DNA of 64,000 nt, from the NCBI GenBank assembly GCA_015233565.1, contig JADFXM010000028.1, positions 1 to 64,000 on the forward strand, written 5' to 3'. A program made the position numbers and the translations under genes. This DNA is from Candidatus Rifleibacteriota bacterium. GTDB taxonomy: Bacteria; Muiribacteriota; Ozemobacteria; Ozemobacterales; Ozemobacteraceae. Under the pieces are notes generated by a model. The model searched no databases. It had not been told where the DNA came from and was given only the letters and a program-made list of their open reading frames with translations. Numbering within the stretch: the stretch's first letter is position 1; the number at the start of each line of letters is the position of its first letter. Positions 34,532-42,130 of this stretch are shown here, in pieces.

Positions 34532-36361
34532 ATGTTGATACTAGGGATTTCGGCTTACTACCACGATTCAGCCGCCTGTCTGCTCGAGAATGGAAACCTG
34601 ATCGCCGCCGCCCAGGAAGAGCGGTTTTCTCGAATAAAACACGACCAGCGTTTTCCCGCCCAGGCAATCCGATATTGCCTCGCCGAGCGAGATGTTTCCC
34701 TTGGAGACATAGATTCTGTGGTATTCTACGAGAAACCGTTTCGCAAGTTCGAACGACTTCTCGAAACCTATCTCGGATTCGCTCCATGCGGGTTAACTTC
34801 ATTTCTCGAAGCGATGCCCACGTGGATCCAGGACAAGCTCTTCATGAAATCGACACTCGCAGAAGAGTTGAACGCGAACTTCGGCGAACAACCGCGCCAG
34901 ATTCTTTTCTCTGATCATCATCAATCGCATGCTGCATCGGCCTTCTTTCCGTCTCCGTACTCCGAAGCTGCAGTTCTGTGCCTCGATGGGGTGGGTGAGT
35001 GGTCGACGACGACCGGTTGGATCGGCACAGGCAATCAGTTGACGCAAATATGGGAGATCGAATTTCCCCATTCTCTCGGACTGCTCTATTCAGCCTTTAC
35101 CGCCTACACTGGATTCAAAGTCAATTCCGGCGAGTACAAGGTGATGGGATTGGCGCCTTATGGCAAGCCCGTCTACGTAGATACCATCTACAAGCATCTG
35201 ATGGATCTGAAGGAAGATGGCTCGTTCCGCATCAATCTCGACTACTTTGAATATTGTACCGGTCTGACGATGACGAACAAGCGCTTCCATGACCTTTTCG
35301 GAGGCCCGCCGCGCAAACCGGAAACCCCTTTGTCTCAGAAGGAAATGGACTTGGCCCGTTCGATCCAGGAGGTCGCGGAAGAGGTGATCCTGCGCCTCGG
35401 TCGCAGTCTGCATAATGAAACCGGCTTGTCCAGCCTATGTATGGCCGGGGGTGTGGCTCTCAATTGCGTAGCCAACGGTCGACTGATGCGCGAAGGCCCG
35501 TTCAAGGAAATATGGATCCAACCCGCAGCCGGAGACGCCGGTGGCGCACTCGGTGCCGCTCTCGCTGCCTGGCACAAACATTTGAAGGCTCCGCGACAGG
35601 TGCAGTTGGAGGATCAGATGAAAGGCTGCTTTCTTGGACCGTCGTTCACACCCCAAGCAGTCGAAAGTTTTCTTCAACAGAATAACCTGCCGTTTCAGAA
35701 ACTTGGCGAAAACGAAGTTCTCTCACGCACCGCTCGAGATCTTGCGGATGGCAAGGTTGTCGGCTGGTTCCAGGGGCGCATGGAATTCGGACCTCGGGCA
35801 CTCGGCGCTCGCAGCATCCTCGGGGACGCGCGTTCGCCGAAGATGCAGTCGGTTATGAACCAGAAGATCAAGTTTCGCGAATCATTCCGACCTTTCGCTC
35901 CAGCCGTTCTGAAAGAACGCGTGAGCGAATACTTCGAAATCGACCGCGAGTCGCCTTTCATGCTGTTGACCGCTCCGGTCCGCAAGGAGCGAAGAAAGCT
36001 TGTTTCTAACGACGATTCAAAGCGCTGGGGAATCGATCTGCTGAATGTTCCCCGCTCGGATATTCCTGCAGTTACCCATATCGACTTCTCCGCGCGTGTC
36101 CAGACGGTGTCAGCGGATACAAACCCGCTTTTTCACTCGCTGCTAAAGCATTTTGAAGCGCAGACGAACGAGGGTGTCGTCGTCAATACCTCATTCAATG
36201 TTCGTGGCGAACCAATCGTCTGCTCTCCGGAAGATGCATATCGTTGCTTCATGCGCACCGAAATTGACACATTGGTTCTTGAAAACTGTGTTCTCGACAA
36301 GTCGGCCCAGCCTCAATGGCAGGAAAAAGCTGACTGGCAATCAACCTTCACCCTTGACTGA
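34532..36361 (+). CDS. NodU/CmcH-type carbamoyltransferase
   Basis: A 609-residue enzyme of the NodU/CmcH family (HypF-related), which transfers a carbamoyl group from carbamoyl phosphate, through carbamoyl-AMP, to a hydroxyl of a small molecule or polysaccharide. Visible: LGISAYYHDSAACL at the N-terminus, DHHQSHAASAF (about 126-140, His-rich), LCLDGVGEWS, NSGEYKVMGLAPYGKP, MAGGVALNCVANG, PAAGDAGGALGAALAA and the C-terminal FGPRALGARSILGDAR and NTSFNVRGEPIV. ATG 34532 has GGGAGG ten bases upstream. Codon use is clearly richer in G and C than the neighbours: a sampled 60-base line at 35461 has 32 G+C. It is the first gene of a four-gene cassette. Confidence 0.93.
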   Translation: MLILGISAYYHDSAACLLENGNLIAAAQEERFSRIKHDQRFPAQAIRYCLAERDVSLGDIDSVVFYEKPFRKFERLLETYLGFAPCGLTSFLEAMPTWIQDKLFMKSTLAEELNANFGEQPRQILFSDHHQSHAASAFFPSPYSEAAVLCLDGVGEWSTTTGWIGTGNQLTQIWEIEFPHSLGLLYSAFTAYTGFKVNSGEYKVMGLAPYGKPVYVDTIYKHLMDLKEDGSFRINLDYFEYCTGLTMTNKRFHDLFGGPPRKPETPLSQKEMDLARSIQEVAEEVILRLGRSLHNETGLSSLCMAGGVALNCVANGRLMREGPFKEIWIQPAAGDAGGALGAALAAWHKHLKAPRQVQLEDQMKGCFLGPSFTPQAVESFLQQNNLPFQKLGENEVLSRTARDLADGKVVGWFQGRMEFGPRALGARSILGDARSPKMQSVMNQKIKFRESFRPFAPAVLKERVSEYFEIDRESPFMLLTAPVRKERRKLVSNDDSKRWGIDLLNVPRSDIPAVTHIDFSARVQTVSADTNPLFHSLLKHFEAQTNEGVVVNTSFNVRGEPIVCSPEDAYRCFMRTEIDTLVLENCVLDKSAQPQWQEKADWQSTFTLD

Positions 36362-36402
36362 CTGATCCACCGGTAGACAATTGCCATTTTACGGAGGCCA
36401 AA

Positions 36403-36846
36403 ATGAACAAGATGCATGATCAAACTCCTGAAAGCTTCTCGGTCCCCTGCGCAACCGAAAACTTTGCCGCAGACTCTTTGCGACTCTACGGTTTACTATC
36501 AGCTACTGTTCTTGCATTTCTTACGTTCTGGCTACCCTTGGGGAAAGCTGCTACGCTTTCCTCCTTTTTCCTGTGGTCTGGATATTCTCTCACTGCCATC
36601 GCGGTCGTCCGTCCAACTGCATTGGAAAAGATATGGGCACGGTTAAAGAAAGTCAGCCTGATCATAGCCAAAGTCCAGATACGCCTGTTGCTGACAATCG
36701 TATTTGCGCTTGTGGTGGTACCACTCGGACTTCTTAAACGTGCCGTCGGCCATGATCGCCTTGGACGAAAATACGATCCGACCGCGAAGAGTTACAAGGT
36801 TCCGGTTAAACCTGGTCGAAACGGTCCCATGACCAACCAATACTGA
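36403..36846 (+). CDS. SxtJ-family membrane protein
   Basis: A 147-residue membrane protein with about three hydrophobic segments (around 28-48, 52-70 and 90-112). The C-terminal end reads LLKRAVGHDRLGRKYDPTAKSYK, with the DPTAKSYK-type ending typical of SxtJ-like proteins, which sit next to carbamoyltransferases in saxitoxin and many other clusters. Biochemical function is unknown. Ribosome site CGGAGG precedes the ATG. It is in the G+C-rich cassette, 41 bases after the carbamoyltransferase and 10 bases before the short gene that follows. Confidence 0.8.
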   Translation: MNKMHDQTPESFSVPCATENFAADSLRLYGLLSATVLAFLTFWLPLGKAATLSSFFLWSGYSLTAIAVVRPTALEKIWARLKKVSLIIAKVQIRLLLTIVFALVVVPLGLLKRAVGHDRLGRKYDPTAKSYKVPVKPGRNGPMTNQY

Positions 36847-36856
36847 GGAGTAGCTC

Positions 36857-37036
36857 ATGTCAAATCAGACGTCTACCTATTCTCGCACATCAACTGTTCG
36901 TGAATTGATGCGCTTTCTGTGGATACAAAAGCATTGGTGGCTGTTTCCAATGGTATCCTCGCTTCTGATTCTGGGATTGATCTCGATTGTCGCGCAGACC
37001 AGTGCTCTCTCGCCGTTGCTCTATTCGATATTTTGA
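36857..37036 (+). CDS. Short DUF5989-like membrane protein
   Basis: A 59-residue protein, ATG 36857 to TGA 37036, with GAGGAG seven bases before the start. The N-terminal part RELMRFLWIQKHWWLFPMV is followed by one hydrophobic span (about 30-50) and the end SPLLYSIF. The pattern W..KHWWL, then a span, then a short A/S-P-L-Y-x-I/L-F tail, matches DUF5989-type small proteins that accompany SxtJ. Its function is unknown; a small subunit or anchor for SxtJ or the SGNH hydrolase is an inference. It is easy to miss because it is under 60 codons. Confidence 0.75.
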   Translation: MSNQTSTYSRTSTVRELMRFLWIQKHWWLFPMVSSLLILGLISIVAQTSALSPLLYSIF

Positions 37037-37061
37037 GAAGAAGAAAGGAGAATATCAAATC

Positions 37062-39557
37062 GTGAAGTCCTCTATTTTAGACTCCTTCAGAGTTTTCCAT
37101 TTGACATTCCTTGTTCGCCATTCGCTTTTTAATCGGCTACTGCTAGGTTTTGTTATTCTTCCTCTCTGCTTCCTTTGCATTCTCGAAATAGGCCTGAGAT
37201 ATTCCTCATATGGATATCCGAGCGAAATGTTTATCGAGCACAATTCGGACCAGGGACCGATGGTCGTGATCAACCAACAGGCCGGACGTCGCTTCTTTCC
37301 GCCAAATATGGCACGAAGACCTCTTCCAGAGGTTTTTCACGCAACGAAGGATTCCACTGGAGCACTTGGCGGTCTAGCCTATAGAATCTTCGTTATTGGC
37401 GAATCTGCGGCTCGCGGTGAGCATCTTGCCGATTTTTCGTTCAGTCGGATGCTACGAGCGATGCTTTGTGAGAGGTATCCAGGCAGACGATTTGAAGTCA
37501 TCAATACCGGTATTCCAGCTGTCAACAGCTGGGTCATGCGTGAACTCGTGCGCGAAAGCACAAAATACCAGCCTGATCTCTACATCTTCTACGGAGGGCA
37601 CAACGAGATCATCGGACCATACGGCCCCGGAACTGTATTCACATCTCTTCATCGCAACAGTCTGATCAATGCAAAGATGGCATTGTCAGGATTGAAGTTG
37701 ACGCAGCTTTCGGAAAGTATTTTGCATTACCTTGGAATTTCACCGAGTGAAACTTCTACGGGTTGGAAAGGTCTCGAAATGTTCATGAACAAACGTCTCT
37801 CTGCCAATGATCCTGCCAGGGATGACTGCGCGGCTGCGTATGAAGCAAACTGCCGCGAAATGTTCCGCCTCGCGAAAGCTGCCGGTGCGAAGTTCATAGC
37901 CTGCAAAGCGCCAGTGAATCTGCGGGATTGTCCGCCGTTCGCTTCCGTGCATCGCACGGATCTTGAGAGGGCACAGTTGCAGGACTGGGAGCACGCTTTT
38001 CAAGAAGGGATCTCGCAGCAAGCTTCCCAACATTCAAAGGAAGCCCTGGAAGCCTTTGATCGAGCTGCCGAAATAGATTCGGGTTACGCTGAACTTCAGT
38101 TCCGCCGTGCCGAGTGTCTGGCTGCCTTGGGTCGTTCAAGTGAAGCGAAAGAGTCGTACAAATGCTCGTGTGAATTCGATGCTTTGTGTTTCCGGGTCAC
38201 GGAACGCTTCAATGCCGCTCTTTCTCGAACTGCGGAATCGGAACCGAATGTGCGGCTTGTCGATATCGTCAAGGATTTTTCCGATGCTGAAAACGATGGG
38301 ATTCCCGGGCGGGAAATGTTCTACGATCATGTCCATCTGACCGTCCCAGGACACTACCGCGTTGCTTCGTCGCTTCTTCGGGAGATCGAGAAGGGCGGCT
38401 GGATCGGAACGCCGGAGGGAAAAGCCCTCGATCAGGCGGAAGTGCTCGCACGTCTAGGATTCACTCAGCTCGATGAAGAACATAATCTCGAGATGATTGT
38501 GCAGGCCCTGCAGAAACCGCCTTTTACGAGCCAGTACAGACATTCTGAACGCATCGCCGGCTGGCGCTCGGCAAAAAACAATCTGGCTGACACACATGAA
38601 TCGAGACTCTCGCGAGCAATCGAGGCGTATGCGGGCGCACTGGAGCAAGATCCCCAGAACGTGGATATTTATGTAAGAATGTCCCTTTCTCTGCAAGAAG
38701 CCGGCCGTCTTCCAGAAGCTCTCGAAATGGTCAAACGCGCTTTGAAATTGAATCCATTTCACGTTGAGGCACTGAGCAATCAGGGACTCGTTCATTATGC
38801 ATCCGGAGATCTGGACAACGCCGTAATTGATGACCTCGCCGCTTTGTCCCTGGCTCCGAATTTTGTTGGCGTGCGATTCAATCTCGCGATAGTTCTCGGA
38901 AAGCTTGGAAAAGTTAAGGAAGCGGTGGACGAATGCTTGAATGTAATCAGGCAGGATCCATTGCATGTAAGGGCTTTTATCGAGAGGGGAATCCTTCTGT
39001 CGCGCAAAGGTGATCTTGAAGGCGCTATTTCCGATTTTCAGGCGGCAACAGTCGCAGATCCGGAGATTGAGGACGCCTGGGTGAATCTTGGAAGTGCGAT
39101 GATTCGTCAGGAAAAAGCGCCGGATGCGTATTCGCGTCTCGAAAACGCCGCGCGGACGCATCCGGAGTGGGCGATGGTATGCCTTGTTCGGGCCAATGCG
39201 TTGCTGAGAATGCGCGAACCTGCTCGTGCTATTGCCGGTCTGAAAGAAGCGGCATCCCTGGCACCGGAAAATGTGACGATTCTCAAGAGAGCCGCTCAGA
39301 TTTTAGCGACTGTCCCCGATCCGGTGTTGAGAGACGGGGAGGTTGCATCTGCTCTGGCGCTGCGGGCTGTCAAACTCACCGGAGGCAAGGATGCGCTTGC
39401 CTATCAGATCCTCGCTGCTGCGGAGGCCGCTCGCGGCCAACTGACATCAGCGGTACATGCAGCCGAAACCGGTCTACAAATGGCTTCAACGCAAGGAAAC
39501 AGCGAACTGGCAGCCCAGATCCGAGAGAACCTTTCCTTGTATCAAAGCCAGATGTAG
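37062..39557 (+). CDS. SGNH/GDSL hydrolase with TPR insertion and C-terminal TPR array
   Basis: An 831-residue protein with one N-terminal membrane anchor (LLLGFVILPLCFLCILEIGL). The SGNH hydrolase core has FVIGESAARGEH (Ser block, about 107-118), VINTGIPAVNSW (Gly block), FYGGHNEI (Asn block) and FYDHVHLTVPGHY (Asp-x-x-His, near 420). TPRs are inserted between the Asn and Asp/His blocks (SKEALEAFDRAAEIDSGY, AECLAALGRSSEAKESYK), and a second TPR array covers about 525-830. The start is GTG 37062 because AAAGGAG precedes it and the previous gene stops at 37036. Such hydrolases remove or transfer acyl groups; here the target is unknown. Last gene of the cassette. Confidence 0.88.
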   Translation: MKSSILDSFRVFHLTFLVRHSLFNRLLLGFVILPLCFLCILEIGLRYSSYGYPSEMFIEHNSDQGPMVVINQQAGRRFFPPNMARRPLPEVFHATKDSTGALGGLAYRIFVIGESAARGEHLADFSFSRMLRAMLCERYPGRRFEVINTGIPAVNSWVMRELVRESTKYQPDLYIFYGGHNEIIGPYGPGTVFTSLHRNSLINAKMALSGLKLTQLSESILHYLGISPSETSTGWKGLEMFMNKRLSANDPARDDCAAAYEANCREMFRLAKAAGAKFIACKAPVNLRDCPPFASVHRTDLERAQLQDWEHAFQEGISQQASQHSKEALEAFDRAAEIDSGYAELQFRRAECLAALGRSSEAKESYKCSCEFDALCFRVTERFNAALSRTAESEPNVRLVDIVKDFSDAENDGIPGREMFYDHVHLTVPGHYRVASSLLREIEKGGWIGTPEGKALDQAEVLARLGFTQLDEEHNLEMIVQALQKPPFTSQYRHSERIAGWRSAKNNLADTHESRLSRAIEAYAGALEQDPQNVDIYVRMSLSLQEAGRLPEALEMVKRALKLNPFHVEALSNQGLVHYASGDLDNAVIDDLAALSLAPNFVGVRFNLAIVLGKLGKVKEAVDECLNVIRQDPLHVRAFIERGILLSRKGDLEGAISDFQAATVADPEIEDAWVNLGSAMIRQEKAPDAYSRLENAARTHPEWAMVCLVRANALLRMREPARAIAGLKEAASLAPENVTILKRAAQILATVPDPVLRDGEVASALALRAVKLTGGKDALAYQILAAAEAARGQLTSAVHAAETGLQMASTQGNSELAAQIRENLSLYQSQM

Positions 39558-39613
39558 GTAGCTCACTTCCAGATGATTGCGACAACCGTCTGATGGTCGA
39601 CGGAACATGAAGT

Positions 39614-39655
39614 GACCCTGATCACCTCGCCCTTCGGGTAGAGGTGATCAGGGTC
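39614..39655 (+). repeat. 15-bp perfect hairpin downstream of the cassette
   Basis: GACCCTGATCACCTC pairs perfectly with GAGGTGATCAGGGTC across a 12-base loop; both arms contain TGATCA, as do the tandem repeats on the left side. No T run follows on plus, so it may stabilise an mRNA 3' end or be a recombination mark. The G+C-rich composition ends here. Confidence 0.75.
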
Positions 39656-39802
39656 GGAAAAAAACGAATAAATTTGAGAGTACAAAGTTAAACTATAGAG
39701 GTTCTTGCAAAATTAGTAGATTCGCACTCGAGAAAATTTTTCACAATACAGACCACCATTATATTCCTTTCACTCAGATGTGCAACTTTTATAAAATATT
39801 GC

Positions 39803-39945
39803 CAGCAACAAAGAATGAATTCCTATTGACATTGGCAATTAACCATACAATAAAAAAAAAATCGCGAAAAATAATTTTTTTCCAAATTTTCTGCACTTGC
39901 GTTGGTGCGGGTTTATAAGTCAAGTATTTTTACTCTTTTTCGCTG
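39803..39945 (+). mobile_element. MITE-like element, copy C (143 bp)
   Basis: Same element as at 9234 (plus) and 17269 (minus). Terminal repeats CAGCAACAAAG and CTTTTTCGCTG; an exact 9-bp duplication AAATATTGC flanks it (39794-39802 and 39946-39954). The internal hairpin is CTGCAC / GTGCGG, keeping pairing with one G-T pair. It lies just outside the G+C-rich cassette. Confidence 0.9.
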
Positions 39946-40083
39946 AAATATTGCAAGTAGCTCTATAGATTCGCTTACCCGTGACCATAACTGTGTTCTA
40001 GATGATTCCCATAATTTATTAAAATGTTAAATGTCGTCCCCATTAATCACAATATTCGTGCTTTCTGGAAAGTTTTAGTGTGG

Positions 40084-40557
40084 TCACGGTACATGAACTC
40101 CTTTTACCCAAGAGGTTGAACAAATTGATTGTATGAGACTTTCTGACAAATAATTCCACGTTTCGCACCCGACTTCCAAGATGTGGTCAACACTTTCAAA
40201 AATTCGGTTTCCCAAATAATGGCTTCTGATATAACTCCACACCCTTTCAACCGGATTCAATTGAGGTGAATAGGGAGGAAGCTTGAGAAATGTCATGTTT
40301 TCTGGAATCTGAAGGGCTTTACTTCCATGGTATCCTGCATTATCCAAAACAATGATAACATGGACATTTTCAGCCACGTGGCTACTGATCATTCGCAAAA
40401 AAATGTTCAATATCTCGGTATCTACCGTTGAAAAGCTCATTCCTACTCTTTCACCTGTTTGCGGATTGGCTGCTCCAAAAAGATATCCAAATTCTCTCAT
40501 ATTCAAGGAAAAAGTACCAGAAAAATAATTTAAAGATTCAGTACCCAAAAAATATCC
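40084..40557 (-). pseudogene. IS630-family transposase, C-terminal fragment
   Basis: Only the C-terminal half remains (about 155 residues). VIIVLDNAGYHGSKALQIP holds the second catalytic Asp and LPPYSPQLNPVERVWSYIR the catalytic Glu of the DDE triad; the N-terminal HTH and first Asp are gone. The frame reaches 40548 and the similarity about 40557, where it meets a fragment of an FtsK-like gene on the other strand. It cannot encode an active transposase. Confidence 0.85.
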
Positions 40558-41088
40558 AGAAAGCGTATAATCACTTCTCCTGAAGAATCAATTTCATCGT
40601 TGGCCCAGCTGATCGAAGTAATGAATACTCGCTACGCAATTTTGCGACAAAATCGAGTACCGAACCTTTTTGAATTGAACAAAAAACTTTCTATTTCTGA
40701 TCAACTTCCTGTTTTGTGGATAATTCACGATGAATTCGCAACCTGGATGATGACGCCGGAATATAAAGAATCTGTTTCGAATATTGTAGGTCGCTTAGGT
40801 GTACAAGCACGGACAGCGGGGATTTATCTCATTTTCGCAGCACAAAGACCTGACCCAAATGTAATGCCTATGCAGTTACGTGACAACCTTGGGAACAGGC
40901 TGGTTCTTAAGGTTTCAAGTGAAGGCACGTCGGAAATAGCTCTTGGGGAGAAAGGGGCTGAAAGGTTGTTGGGAAAAGGTCATTTGGCGGCAAAACTTGA
41001 AGGTGAAGATGGAGTAATTTTTTCTCAAGTTCCTTTTTTGGAGACCACTGATCTGGAAAATCTTGTTGCAAAGATTAAATCGAAATGA
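40558..41088 (+). pseudogene. FtsK/SpoIIIE-type ATPase, C-terminal fragment
   Basis: 177 codons to TGA 41088 that correspond to the end of an FtsK/SpoIIIE-type motor domain: RIITSPEESISSLAQLIEVM, the Walker B-like PVLWIIHDEFATWMM (about residues 55-69), IYLIFAAQRPDPNVMP, and LGEKGAERLLGKGHLAAKLEG. The Walker A and N-terminal part are missing and no start is apparent. HDEF in place of the usual DELAD suggests a mobile-element or defence-linked relative rather than the cell-division FtsK. The left end joins the IS630 remnant, implying an insertion followed by a deletion. Confidence 0.75.
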
Positions 41089-42130
41089 CTTCAGGTAAAG
41101 AAATTTGCTCCAGGATAGGCATTCGCTTTTTAGCTCATTCATCCTGTCATATTCATTTTTATCTTTCAAAGCGCTCTTTTTCGATACTAAAACTCAGGAT
41201 CAGGGAAGAGACAATAGATTTAGTTTTATTCGGCTGTTTAGGCCCATTCCCGGTAAGAGACATTTTTTATTCGAGGAAATGAATGACTGATACTTGCTGG
41301 AAAGCAAAATGAGAGGGCGAAAAATTTGCGCCTTCGAGGTTCTGGATTGGGGAACATCGCACTTAATTGTTAATAGGATGGTTCAGTCGATATTTTGGAT
41401 ATTAAAAGGTGCAAGAAGAGTTTATTGTGATTAAATGTTGGGATGGTGGTTCATAGCTCTGATGAGCTTTATATGGATTTAGGAGTCACACATAGTAGGA
41501 TATTTCACGAAGCTTACTGAACAGTTTGTTTGGTAAAAAGAATGATTGAGATTTCAATCGAAAGTCTCGCCAACCAGTCGATGAAGCCAGCAAGCGGCTT
41601 AACTCGGCGTTGATTCTTTAATCCTCTCCTTCCAAAAAATAAATTGTGCCATTGAGTTGGGGGAGAAATTGAGTCGCAGTTTTTTGGAAAAATTTGGCCC
41701 TTAAATAGGGTTAAAGGCCTGAAAAAAAAGTGAAAGTGTCGTTGCGAGAAGAAAAGAAAAATCAGTAATTGTGATAGAAGCGCCAAAGAATTAATTTTGT
41801 ATTTTTAAATTGACTAATCATTTGAAAATTGGTGTACTGGAATTTGTCGTAGATTAAAAGTCGTCCATAGTGGATTTGCAAATCCCACGCCTTTAGGCAG
41901 TAAGGTTTTTCCACAGAGGAACCGATATTGCTAGACAGCGCAGAAAACTGGCCCTGGGAGCTGCCGCAGTCGAGTTCATTCGACAAGGTGGTTTGCCCCT
42001 GAGGCTTTCCCCTTTAGGGGAAGATCTTTCACAAAATTGCCATGATTTGACGCTGATTTTCGAGCGAGGAATTAATATTTAATTTTTTTTTTGTATCACT
42101 GTTCATCACTGGGGAGGAAGAAAGAAAAGA
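41089..42130. other. Gene-poor ~1 kb stretch
   Basis: No supported gene. Several ORFs on both strands (for example minus 41514-41786 and 41762-41986) lack ribosome sites and recognisable motifs and may be scraps of a decayed element. A short GC-rich inverted sequence TTCCCCTTTAGGGGAA is near 42010. No terminator or tRNA was recognised. Confidence 0.5.

Noticed and set aside
39614..39655. Hairpin after the SGNH gene as a rho-independent terminator
   Set aside because: The stem is perfect but the bases after it are GGAAAAAAA on plus, without the T run needed. Recorded as a repeat instead.
41335..41365. GAGGTTCTGGATTGG as a possible tRNA T-arm
   Set aside because: No acceptor stem, anticodon arm or D-arm could be built around it, so no tRNA is called.
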